The notes under the pieces are model-generated. The model searched no databases. It saw only the letters and a list, made by a program, of their open reading frames with translations, and was not told the origin of the DNA. From Acidobacteriota bacterium (GTDB taxonomy: Bacteria; Acidobacteriota; Blastocatellia; RBC074), in assembly GCA_013140935.1 (NCBI GenBank), contig JABFSD010000464.1, forward strand, positions 1 through 6,187: a stretch of DNA of 6,187 nt, written 5' to 3'. The position numbers and the translations under genes were made by a program. Shown in pieces: positions 1 through 6,187 of this stretch (its first letter is position 1; each line of letters opens with the position of its first letter).

Positions 1-3000
1 GGTGTTGCGTCCGATGTTGCCGAAGGGCGTGCCGAATTTCATGGCCGCGCCCGCGCCGTTGACGATGAAGCGCACGTCGTTCGGCGTGACCGACGTGAAG
101 ACCGGCGTGGCTTTGTTCAAATCGTTCAACAGGCAAAAGCCCGTCGGGCTTGTGCGCAAAATCGGCGCGCCGCCGCTCGTGCCGCAGCGTCCGTAAAAGA
201 GGCAGGCGTCTACGTCGGTGATTGCTACCAGGTTTGACGTCGCCTGCGGATTGCCGCTGAACGGGCGCAGATGCGAGACGCCGAAGAAGGCGTTCATGAA
301 GCCCGTGTCTTCATAAGGGTTGCGCGCTGAATTGGCTTGCAGTGGGTTGAACAGCCGCCCGCCTTGCACGCGCGCGATGCCGTTGACTTGCCAGCCGCCC
401 GCGAGGCGTCCGAGTACGCCTTTTTGTTCCTTCATAAACGGCAGGTTCCAGATGAAATTCGCCGTGAAGGAATGGCGCACGTCGAAGCCCGAATTGCCGC
501 GTTCGCCGCGCGTCAAGTCGAGCGGATTTTGCGCGACCGCGACCGTATTGCCGCCGGCGAAGTTGAACACTTCGCTCGAATTGTCTATCGCGTGGCTCCA
601 CGTATAAGTCAGGCCGTAAATCCAGTCTTTGCGGAAGCGTCCGTCAAAGCGTGTTTGCAAGCCGTGATAGAGCGATTGCGCGCCGTTGAGCCGTTCGCGC
701 TGCGGACCGCCGTTGAACAAGCGCCCGTTGCAAGCGGCTTCGTTGTCGGGCGTCGCCGGGTTGTCGGTACAAGTCAGCGGCGTCACGTTGGGCAGCAATG
801 ATTTGAAGCCGGGGAAAGCCAGCGCGCGCGTCGCATTCGCCGTCGGGTCGAAGTAATTGCGGCTGAAGCCATTCACCAGATTGCCGACGAAAGGATTGGC
901 GTTCACCGTCTGGAACAACGAAACCGCGTGCGTGCCGACGTAACGCGCTTCGAGTACCTGGCCGCTGCCGAATTCGCGTTGCAGTCCGAACGACCATTGT
1001 TGTGAATAAGGCGCTGCGAAGTTGGCGTTTGCGGTCGTGCGATTGAGCAAACGCGGGTCGAAGGTGTTAAAACGAATCAAGCCGCTACGGGCTGCCGCGT
1101 CGCGTACCTTGTCGCCGGTCGTGGCTCCCAGCGGCAAGCCGAAGCCGGGTGCGCCGGTCGTCAGCGCAATCGGCGACGAAGTCGAAATGTTGAGCAACAG
1201 GTTATAAAACGCTGGGTCGTAGGCGATGCCATAACCGCCGCGCAACGTGGTTTTGTCTGAGCCAAACAAGCGGTTCAACCAGCCGCCGCTGGTACGTGGC
1301 GAATAAACAAAGCCCAGACGTGGGGCCCAATTGTTTTTGTCCACCGGCACGCGCGGCAGCGTGCGCGCTTCGATGGGCAGCGTCTGTCGCCACAACGCTC
1401 TGGCCGGATCGCTCTCGCGCGCCACTGTCAGGTCGGCCAGTTGGTTGATCGGCTGACCGGTATATTCGTAACGCACGCCGAGATTCAACGTGAGATTCGG
1501 GCGCAGGCGCCAGTCGTCCTGAAAGTAGTAGTACTGATCGAATTCCTTGTAATCGAGATCGGTCGGGCCAAAGGCCACTTGAAAATTACCGGGCGTGTTG
1601 GCGACCAGTTCCGCCGGGGTGTTGTAAGTGAACGCGCCATTCACGTTGGGCAGGAAGGGCGCGTAATTGAGCAGCTTGCGGAAATCAGCGCCCATCTTCA
1701 ATTGGTGATTGCCGCGCAGCCACGACAGGTTGTCGGAAAACTGCCAGGCTTTGACATCGCGCCCTTGCGGCAGGTTTTGGGCGGGGCCGACGGCGAGCAA
1801 GCCCGCGCCATTGGCGGCAGTGAAATTGAGCGCGATCCAGGTCACGGCTTTATCAATTTCGTAGATGCTGGGGATTTGTCCTTTGTCGCCGCCCGAAGAG
1901 CCGCCGCCGAACAGCACGAAGAGCCGCGAGTAGTTGACGCGAAACTCATTCGTCAGCCGCGTCGAGAGCGTCCAGTTCCAACCACCGCCGATTTGTTTGG
2001 AAAGCTGGGGGTTGTCGCCCGTCACGCCGGTTTGCGCCGCCAGGCCGTCCTTGCCTTCGTTCTTCTGCCAGAAGTAACGCCCCCAGAAACGATGCTTGTC
2101 ATTCGGCGTCACGTCGCCGCGTCCGGTATATTCGTTGATCGTCGTTGGTTGCACCACGCTGCGTTCAGGCGACGCCACGGGTACGACCGTGTTGCCGATG
2201 GTGATCGTGGAAGGCGTGACATCTGGGCGAATGCGCGGATTGCCGAAGGGCAAGGCGAAAGCCAAATAATCTGCCAGAAACTGAACCCCACCGTTGTTCG
2301 GATAAGCGGCTTTCAACGCCTGCAAGCCCGCCGGTGTCGGAGCGAGCAAGACAGGTTGAATCAATACCGTCGCCGGATTGCGCCGAAACCAGCCGGAAGT
2401 GAAAAAGAAGGCTTTCTGTTTGACGATTGGCCCGCCCAGCGCGTAGCTGAACAGGTTGTCGAGATTGGCGGGCGGGTCTTTGCGCCCCGAACGCCGCTGC
2501 AAATTGGTCAGTGAATTGAAATTTTTGGCGTCGAGGTGATCCCAGTTCACGCTGCCGTGATAGGCGTTGCCGCCCGAGCGCGTAGAGATGTTGACGACCG
2601 CACCCTGATTGCGTCCGAACTCCGCCGAGAAGTTGTTGGTGATGACTTGGAATTCACTCACCACATCGGGATTGCGCACGAAAAACGACGGGCCGCCTAG
2701 CGTCAGGTCGTTGTTGTCTACGCCGTCCATGGCAAAGTTGTTGGAGCGCGCGCGCTGTCCGTTGGCCGAAAGCGTCACGCCGTTGCCGTTGACGTTGCCG
2801 AAACCGAGCGTCACGCCCGGCGTCAGCAGCGCGATGCGATCAATGCCACGTCCCGGAATGTTGACGGGCAATTCCTGCACTTTGCGTTCGCTGAAAGTCG
2901 TCGAGATTTGCACCGTGTCTTTTTCGACCAGCGCCTGTGCGCCGCCGGTGACGGTGACGACTTCGGTGATCGCGCCGGGTTCGAGTTTGAAATCAATGAC

Positions 3001-3324
3001 GGCGTCTTTGCCGACTGAAACTTCGACTTCGGTCTGCTCGAACTTCTTGAAGCCCGCTGCTTCGGCGCTGACGCTGTAACGTCCGGGCAGCATTCTGGGG
3101 ATGGCGTAAAAGCCTTCATCCGTCGCCGTGGTTTTGGTGGCGATGCCTGTCGCAGTGTTGACGGCGGTCACGGTTGCGCCGGGTACGATGGCACCCGTGC
3201 CGTCAGTGACCGCGCCGCGCAATCCGCCGGTAACGGTTTGCGCCTGCACCGAGGGCGACAACAACAACCCTAACAACGCAGCCAACGCAATGACCGTGTT
3301 TCTCGCAAAAATGGACAGCTTCAT
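1..3324 (-). CDS. Oar-like TonB-dependent receptor with N-terminal carboxypeptidase-regulatory-like domain (C-terminus cut by window edge)
   Basis: This is one open frame of 1108 codons with no internal stop; the stop codon lies beyond position 1. Residues 1-28 form a Sec signal peptide: MKLS start, hydrophobic core VIALAALLGLLL, likely cleavage after VQA. Residues about 30-116 are a carboxypeptidase-regulatory-like beta-sandwich (GAVTDGTGAIVPGATV, then GFYAIPRMLPGRYSV). EVVTVTG at 121-127 resembles a TonB box. Residues about 130-255 form the plug, with the family motifs ELPVNIPGRG, NNFAMDGVDNND, and AEFGRNQGAVVNISTRSGG. The rest is outer-membrane beta-barrel, with signatures such as QDDWRLRPNLTLNLGVRYEY, QQWSFGLQREF, and FDVRHSFTANF. 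The last visible residues, GTPFGNIGRNT, usually lie near the C-terminus in this family, so probably fewer than 100 residues are missing. The family binds or imports large substrates (glycans, peptides, chelates) using TonB energy; the substrate cannot be read here. Late cysteines (852, 865, 1041, 1047, 1064) may form loop disulfides. The start is supported by an AGGAGG four bases upstream. Confidence 0.95.
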   Translation of the reverse strand, partial: MKLSIFARNTVIALAALLGLLLSPSVQAQTVTGGLRGAVTDGTGAIVPGATVTAVNTATGIATKTTATDEGFYAIPRMLPGRYSVSAEAAGFKKFEQTEVEVSVGKDAVIDFKLEPGAITEVVTVTGGAQALVEKDTVQISTTFSERKVQELPVNIPGRGIDRIALLTPGVTLGFGNVNGNGVTLSANGQRARSNNFAMDGVDNNDLTLGGPSFFVRNPDVVSEFQVITNNFSAEFGRNQGAVVNISTRSGGNAYHGSVNWDHLDAKNFNSLTNLQRRSGRKDPPANLDNLFSYALGGPIVKQKAFFFTSGWFRRNPATVLIQPVLLAPTPAGLQALKAAYPNNGGVQFLADYLAFALPFGNPRIRPDVTPSTITIGNTVVPVASPERSVVQPTTINEYTGRGDVTPNDKHRFWGRYFWQKNEGKDGLAAQTGVTGDNPQLSKQIGGGWNWTLSTRLTNEFRVNYSRLFVLFGGGSSGGDKGQIPSIYEIDKAVTWIALNFTAANGAGLLAVGPAQNLPQGRDVKAWQFSDNLSWLRGNHQLKMGADFRKLLNYAPFLPNVNGAFTYNTPAELVANTPGNFQVAFGPTDLDYKEFDQYYYFQDDWRLRPNLTLNLGVRYEYTGQPINQLADLTVARESDPARALWRQTLPIEARTLPRVPVDKNNWAPRLGFVYSPRTSGGWLNRLFGSDKTTLRGGYGIAYDPAFYNLLLNISTSSPIALTTGAPGFGLPLGATTGDKVRDAAARSGLIRFNTFDPRLLNRTTANANFAAPYSQQWSFGLQREFGSGQVLEARYVGTHAVSLFQTVNANPFVGNLVNGFSRNYFDPTANATRALAFPGFKSLLPNVTPLTCTDNPATPDNEAACNGRLFNGGPQRERLNGAQSLYHGLQTRFDGRFRKDWIYGLTYTWSHAIDNSSEVFNFAGGNTVAVAQNPLDLTRGERGNSGFDVRHSFTANFIWNLPFMKEQKGVLGRLAGGWQVNGIARVQGGRLFNPLQANSARNPYEDTGFMNAFFGVSHLRPFSGNPQATSNLVAITDVDACLFYGRCGTSGGAPILRTSPTGFCLLNDLNKATPVFTSVTPNDVRFIVNGAGAAMKFGTPFGNIGRNT

Positions 3325-3328
3325 AAAT

Positions 3329-3334
3329 CCTCCT
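3329..3334 (-). promoter_or_regulatory. Shine-Dalgarno site of the TonB-dependent receptor
   Basis: On the minus strand the sequence reads AGGAGG-ATTT-ATG, a full anti-16S match four bases before the start codon. The spacing is slightly short, but the match is perfect. It fixes the start immediately before the signal peptide. Confidence 0.85.
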
Positions 3335-3450
3335 GGATTGGGTTGGGTAGGTAACTCACCTGTTGCACCTCCGTTTTGGGTGATTGGATCGCAGCAGGCA
3401 TGGGTTCGCTCGTTTGCAGCGTTGCAAGAGGCAAAGCCGATGCCGCGAAT

Positions 3451-3487
3451 AAGTGAAAGAGGTGAAGCTGAAGTAAGAGAAAGAGTT
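3451..3487. repeat. Purine-rich stretch with short imperfect direct repeats, possible operator
   Basis: The plus strand is nearly all purine here and carries related units: AAGTGAAAG, GGTGAAG, and GAAGTAAGAG. The GTGAA/GTGAA/GTAAG cores begin at 3453, 3462 and 3473, so they are 9 and 11 bases apart. Tandem direct repeats at about one helical turn are typical of sites for OmpR/PhoB-type winged-helix proteins, and a regulator with that fold is encoded at 4919. The units are imperfect, and chance in a purine tract is a real alternative. Confidence 0.25.
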
Positions 3488-3651
3488 AAACCAATTGACC
3501 GGCGCGGTTTCACTGATGGCTCGTCAGCCGCATGACCGAAGGTTCTTATGCAACAAGTTAAGCAATAAGAAAATTTGTAAATCGTAGTGGCGAGTGGCTG
3601 CAAAAAGAGAAGGGGCTGCGTCGAATAGTAAAGCGCATCGCGCAAAATCCA

Positions 3652-3680
3652 TTATCCGCGCACGGTTTAGGCATTAATAA
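3652..3680 (+). promoter_or_regulatory. Weak candidate promoter for the wHTH/TIR-like gene
   Basis: TTATCC (3652-3657) and TAATAA (3675-3680) are separated by 17 bases, about 75 bases before the ATG at 3757. Each hexamer matches the sigma-70 consensus at only three of six positions. It is offered only as the best-placed AT-rich pair in the interval. Confidence 0.2.
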
Positions 3681-3739
3681 CGGATTACTCAAGCATTGAA
3701 ACGCAAAGCGGCTTAGGTTGCTCCCACCAAAACACCGTA

Positions 3740-3745
3740 AAGGAG
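3740..3745 (+). promoter_or_regulatory. Shine-Dalgarno site of the wHTH/TIR-like gene
   Basis: AAGGAG lies 11 bases upstream of the ATG at 3757. The match is good but the spacing is on the long side. It supports this start over any downstream one. Confidence 0.6.
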
Positions 3746-3756
3746 AGTAACCGCCG

Positions 3757-4866
3757 ATGGCCCTCTTGTCTGAAAAACTGCGCTTGCAACCTGCGAACCC
3801 GCCGGTTCGTTTCGCCCCTAACTCCGAAAAGGTCACGCCGCTCGTGCGCCCACGTAATCGCGCCAGAGAAACCGCGCCAGCCGATGCCGCCGAAACCGCG
3901 CAATGGCTCGATTCCGTCTGGCCAGCGCCGGTCACGGTCAACGACCTGCGCGAAGTCGTCCGGCTGCTGCGCAAACATCCAGATGGCTTGCAGACCGTCG
4001 AACTCAATGACCCCTTTCGCAAGCGCATTCTCGACCCCGCCAAGCTGACCGTTTACCGCGACCTGCAACTCATCACGCAACACGATTCTCTCATCCGTCT
4101 CGCGCCGCGCGGACAAGCGCTCGTGGCGGAACTCGCGCCCGAAGCCGAACACTTTCGCCGCCTCTTATCTCAACTCGCGCCTTACCGCGCCGCGTTGGAG
4201 TGGCTGCATCAACAAGCGATTCAACGTGCGACTGACAACGACTTAGCTGATTTTTGGCGCGAACAACAGCCGCTCAAGTGCAATGGGGATGTGCGGACGT
4301 TGAAGGCCAAGGCGATCAGTTTTTTTCACTTGTGTCATGCGGCGGATTTTGGCGTCCTCACGCTGGGCAAACGCGGACAACCGGCGCGCCTGCGTGTGGA
4401 TCAACAAGAATTGAGCGATTACCTGCAAGGCGCGCGGCAAGGCACTCGCGCCCGCGCTGCCGCTGTGCCGGAAAAACTGTGTGTAGCAATCTCGACCGCC
4501 GACCATTCGCCCTTGGTGCGACAAATCCAAACCGCGCTCGGCTTGGCCGACATTGAAAGCGTGGTCATCGCCAACGAACCGGCGGCGCGTTCGTCGCTCA
4601 ACGGAACGGCTTGGCGACGTTGCACTGCGGGCCTGCTCATCGTGGCCGGCACGGAGCAGGCGGACGGCGCGCTGGCTGAAAATGTCTGGCTGCGGCTGGG
4701 CGCAGCGTCGGCGCTTTACGCCGATCACTGCCTGCTGTTATGGGAAAAGCCGCTGCCGTTTCCTGACCGGCTGGCGCATTGGCGATATTGCGAATTCAAC
4801 GGCGAGGGCTTAACTTGGGAACTCGGCGCGCGGCTCGTGCAGGCCATCAAAGAATTCAGACAGTAA
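3757..4866 (+). CDS. Bipartite winged-helix (DUF5343-like) protein with divergent TIR-like C-terminal domain
   Basis: This is a complete 369-residue protein with no signal peptide or membrane helix, so it is probably cytoplasmic. Residues 1-45 are Pro/Arg/Ala-rich and probably disordered. Residues about 57-125 read as a first winged helix (VNDLREVVRLLRKHPDG, then LQLITQHDSLIRLAPRGQAL). Residues about 140-216 resemble the DUF5343 helical/wHTH module (ATDNDLADFWREQ, then LKAKAISFFHLCHAADFGVL). After a linker, residues about 239-369 look like the TIR-like predicted nucleotide-binding family (PF10137 type): strand KLCVAIS, strand AGLLIV, motif ENVWLRLG, strand CLLLWEK, and closing helix LTWELGARLVQAIKEF. 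In that family the ENVW segment is usually NVxFELG, with Glu as the catalytic NADase residue; here it is Arg313. The usual early His-Gly is also absent. This suggests a non-catalytic, ligand-binding or regulatory role. Assignments come from reading by eye. The coding frame is certain; the function is unknown. The next gene starts 52 bases downstream on the same strand. Confidence 0.85.
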   Translation: MALLSEKLRLQPANPPVRFAPNSEKVTPLVRPRNRARETAPADAAETAQWLDSVWPAPVTVNDLREVVRLLRKHPDGLQTVELNDPFRKRILDPAKLTVYRDLQLITQHDSLIRLAPRGQALVAELAPEAEHFRRLLSQLAPYRAALEWLHQQAIQRATDNDLADFWREQQPLKCNGDVRTLKAKAISFFHLCHAADFGVLTLGKRGQPARLRVDQQELSDYLQGARQGTRARAAAVPEKLCVAISTADHSPLVRQIQTALGLADIESVVIANEPAARSSLNGTAWRRCTAGLLIVAGTEQADGALAENVWLRLGAASALYADHCLLLWEKPLPFPDRLAHWRYCEFNGEGLTWELGARLVQAIKEFRQ

Positions 4867-4871
4867 AACCA

Positions 4872-4881
4872 CGGCTAGCCG
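4872..4881. repeat. Perfect 10-base palindrome in the short intergenic gap
   Basis: CGGCTAGCCG is fully self-complementary and lies just after the stop codon of the wHTH/TIR-like gene and 37 bases before the regulator start. It has no loop and no following T-run, so it is not an intrinsic terminator. It could be a small operator or chance. Confidence 0.3.
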
Positions 4882-4898
4882 ACCGGCGAGACGCAATC

Positions 4899-4904
4899 AG
4901 GGAG
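4899..4904 (+). promoter_or_regulatory. Distant Shine-Dalgarno-like site before the membrane regulator
   Basis: AGGGAG is the only purine-rich match upstream of the ATG at 4919, but the 14-base spacing is long. No in-frame ATG, GTG or TTG occurs between it and 4919, and the protein alignment to the winged-helix family begins right after this ATG, so the start stands. Translation initiation may be weak. Confidence 0.4.
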
Positions 4905-4918
4905 CTCATCATTCACTT

Positions 4919-6187
4919 ATGACCGACCAGCATCACGAATTATTCGAATTCGGCGCCTTCAGTCTGAATCCGCGCGAACCCGTACTCTATCAAGCAGGCC
5001 AGCCCGTCACCTTGACGCCGAAGGTCTTTGAGTTGCTCAAGCTCTTGCTCGAAAACAGCGGCCAGATTTTAGAGAAAGACCGCCTGATGGAGCAGTTGTG
5101 GCCCGACGCCGTCGTCGAGGAAAGCAGTCTCACACAACTCGTCTTTCAATTGCGCAAGACGTTGGGCGAAAGCGGCGCGCGGCAGCAATACATCGAGACC
5201 GTGCCGCGGCGCGGCTATCGTTTCATTGCCGAAGTGCGCTTGTCGCAGCGCGGCACGGACGAGATCACGCTGACTTCGCGCACCGGCACGCACATCGTCA
5301 TCGAAGAAGAAGAACTGCCGGTGATGCCAACCAATACCGCACCGCCGCTTGTTGCCGCGCCTACGCGAACACACAAACATCTCTGGCTGGCGCTGGCGGC
5401 GGTGTTGCTGGTCGCGGCGACAGGCTTTGGCGTCTGGCGGTATTTCACCGGACGCAATCGCCCGACGGCCTTTACGAATTTCAGTCAGCGCAAATTGACG
5501 GCTTCGGGCAAAGCTTTTCATCCGGCGGTTTCGCCTGACGGCAAGTGGGTCGCTTATGTGTTTGAAGACGCCGGCAAACACGGCGTCTGGGTGCGGCAGG
5601 CTGAAACGACCGAGCGCATTCAAATCGTTCCGGCGACCGAACAGGACATCATCGGATTGACGTTTTCGCCCGATGGGCAATTCGTATATTACGTCGTCAG
5701 GCCGAAAGGTGAAGCGGTCGCCACGCTCTATCAAATTTCGACCATCGGCGGCACGCCGCGCAAAGTGTTGAGTGATCTCGACACCGCCGTGACCTTTGCG
5801 CCTGATGGCAAACGCTTCGCCTTCCTGCGCAACGTCCAGCAGACCAACGAAACCATGTTGATGACGGCCAATGCCGACGGTACGCAACCGCAGCCGCTGG
5901 CCGTGCGCAAACGTCCGAACGGCTTTTTGCTGCGCGGCCCGTCCTGGTCGCCTGACGGCAAGACGATTGCCTGCTCGGCTCGCCAGATGAATGAGAAAGA
6001 ATCTTTTGCGCACATCGTGACCGTCAACGTAACGGATGGAAAAATCACGCCGCTCGGCGCTACGAAATGGACGATGACCGGGCAAACCGCCTGGCTCAAC
6101 GACGGCAGCGGCCTCGTCGTGACGGCCTGGCATCAGACTTCGCCGGTCTTCGCCGATCAGCTTTGGCTGCTGAGCTGGCCGCAAGGC
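4919..6187 (+). CDS. CadC-like membrane-tethered transcriptional regulator: winged helix, one membrane helix, TolB/PD40 propeller (C-terminus cut by window edge)
   Basis: The open frame gives 423 residues without a stop and continues past the right edge. Residues about 9-106 are an OmpR/PhoB-type winged-helix DNA-binding domain (Trans_reg_C): FEFGAFSLN, LTPKVFELLKLLLEN, recognition-helix region ESSLTQLVFQLRKTLG, and the wing signature YIETVPRRGYRFIAEV (91-106). A cytoplasmic linker with an EEEE run (129-132) leads to one membrane helix at about 155-173 (LWLALAAVLLVAATGFGVW), flanked by His/Lys and Arg. The outside part carries PD40 beta-propeller repeats with SPDG/APDG turns at 205, 250, 294 and 344 and a degenerate LNDGSG at 393. 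There is no receiver or kinase domain, so this is a one-component sensor-regulator: the propeller is expected in the periplasm, the DNA-binding domain in the cytoplasm. Ligand and target promoters are unknown. This architecture is common in Acidobacteriota. It follows the wHTH/TIR-like gene by 52 bases, and co-transcription is possible. Confidence 0.93.
   Translation, partial: MTDQHHELFEFGAFSLNPREPVLYQAGQPVTLTPKVFELLKLLLENSGQILEKDRLMEQLWPDAVVEESSLTQLVFQLRKTLGESGARQQYIETVPRRGYRFIAEVRLSQRGTDEITLTSRTGTHIVIEEEELPVMPTNTAPPLVAAPTRTHKHLWLALAAVLLVAATGFGVWRYFTGRNRPTAFTNFSQRKLTASGKAFHPAVSPDGKWVAYVFEDAGKHGVWVRQAETTERIQIVPATEQDIIGLTFSPDGQFVYYVVRPKGEAVATLYQISTIGGTPRKVLSDLDTAVTFAPDGKRFAFLRNVQQTNETMLMTANADGTQPQPLAVRKRPNGFLLRGPSWSPDGKTIACSARQMNEKESFAHIVTVNVTDGKITPLGATKWTMTGQTAWLNDGSGLVVTAWHQTSPVFADQLWLLSWPQG

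Larger units (their letters stand above)
3325..3756. other. Divergent intergenic region, no gene seen
   Basis: These 432 bases separate the start codons of the leftward receptor and the rightward wHTH/TIR-like gene, so both promoters should lie here. I see no plausible protein: the frames that enter it are extensions of antisense frames of the flanking genes. No tRNA, riboswitch fold or strong terminator is evident. The part from about 3541 to 3590 is clearly more AT-rich than the flanking genes. A small GGCT-CGTC-AGCC stem-loop (3518-3529) is too short to call a terminator. Confidence 0.6.

Noticed and set aside
1441..2514. A 357-codon open frame on the plus strand
   Set aside because: It lies wholly antisense to the receptor, whose frame gives clear plug and barrel motifs. 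The translation is Arg/Gly/Val-rich without recognisable motifs, as expected of a shadow frame in GC-rich DNA.
3518..3529. Stem-loop GGCT-CGTC-AGCC as a terminator
   Set aside because: Only four base pairs, no T-run, and located between divergent starts where a terminator is not expected.
3128..3535. A 135-codon plus-strand frame reaching into the intergenic region
   Set aside because: About half is antisense to the receptor signal peptide and regulatory-like domain; the rest has no motif and no good ribosome site.
3558..4152. Minus-strand frames at 3558-4043 and 3685-4152
   Set aside because: They overlap the start of the wHTH/TIR-like gene in antisense; that gene has a ribosome site and coherent domain-like pattern, while these do not.
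5069..6184. A 371-codon open frame on the minus strand
   Set aside because: It is antisense to the propeller regulator, which has unambiguous winged-helix and PD40 signatures. The antisense product is Arg/His-rich with no domain pattern.
1..6187. Frameshift or pseudogene in the receptor, CRISPR array, insertion sequence
   Set aside because: The receptor frame reads through 1108 codons without interruption. No regularly spaced repeats, transposase motifs or terminal inverted repeats were seen.

Overview
The window (about 60% GC by eye) looks like chromosomal DNA from an Acidobacteriota-type soil bacterium, perhaps Blastocatellia. I infer this from two gene families that are heavily expanded there: an Oar-like TonB-dependent receptor with an N-terminal carboxypeptidase-regulatory-like domain, and a CadC-like winged-helix regulator fused through one membrane helix to a TolB/PD40 propeller. 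No marker gene (rRNA, ribosomal protein) is present, so the taxonomy is inference.

Layout. Positions 1-3324 are one uninterrupted reading frame on the minus strand, encoding the first 1108 residues of the receptor. Its C-terminus lies beyond the left edge, probably by fewer than 100 residues. Positions 3325-3756 are a 432-base divergent intergenic region with no convincing gene; it should hold promoters for both directions, and it contains a purine-rich stretch with short imperfect direct repeats. Positions 3757-4866 (+) encode a complete 369-residue protein. I read it as two winged-helix-like segments, the second resembling DUF5343, followed by a divergent TIR-like/predicted nucleotide-binding domain whose usual catalytic glutamate is replaced by arginine. 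A 52-base gap with a perfect 10-base palindrome follows. Positions 4919-6187 (+) encode the first 423 residues of the membrane-tethered regulator, which runs off the right edge.

How they may work together. The receptor should sit in the outer membrane and import or bind a large substrate. The regulator should bind DNA in the cytoplasm and sense something outside the inner membrane through its propeller. The wHTH/TIR-like protein should be cytoplasmic and shares strand and close spacing with the regulator, so the two could be co-transcribed. No direct evidence links the three functions. The wHTH/TIR-like protein is the least ordinary item and the best candidate for something undescribed. The window shows no RNA genes, CRISPR arrays, insertion sequences or attachment sites.
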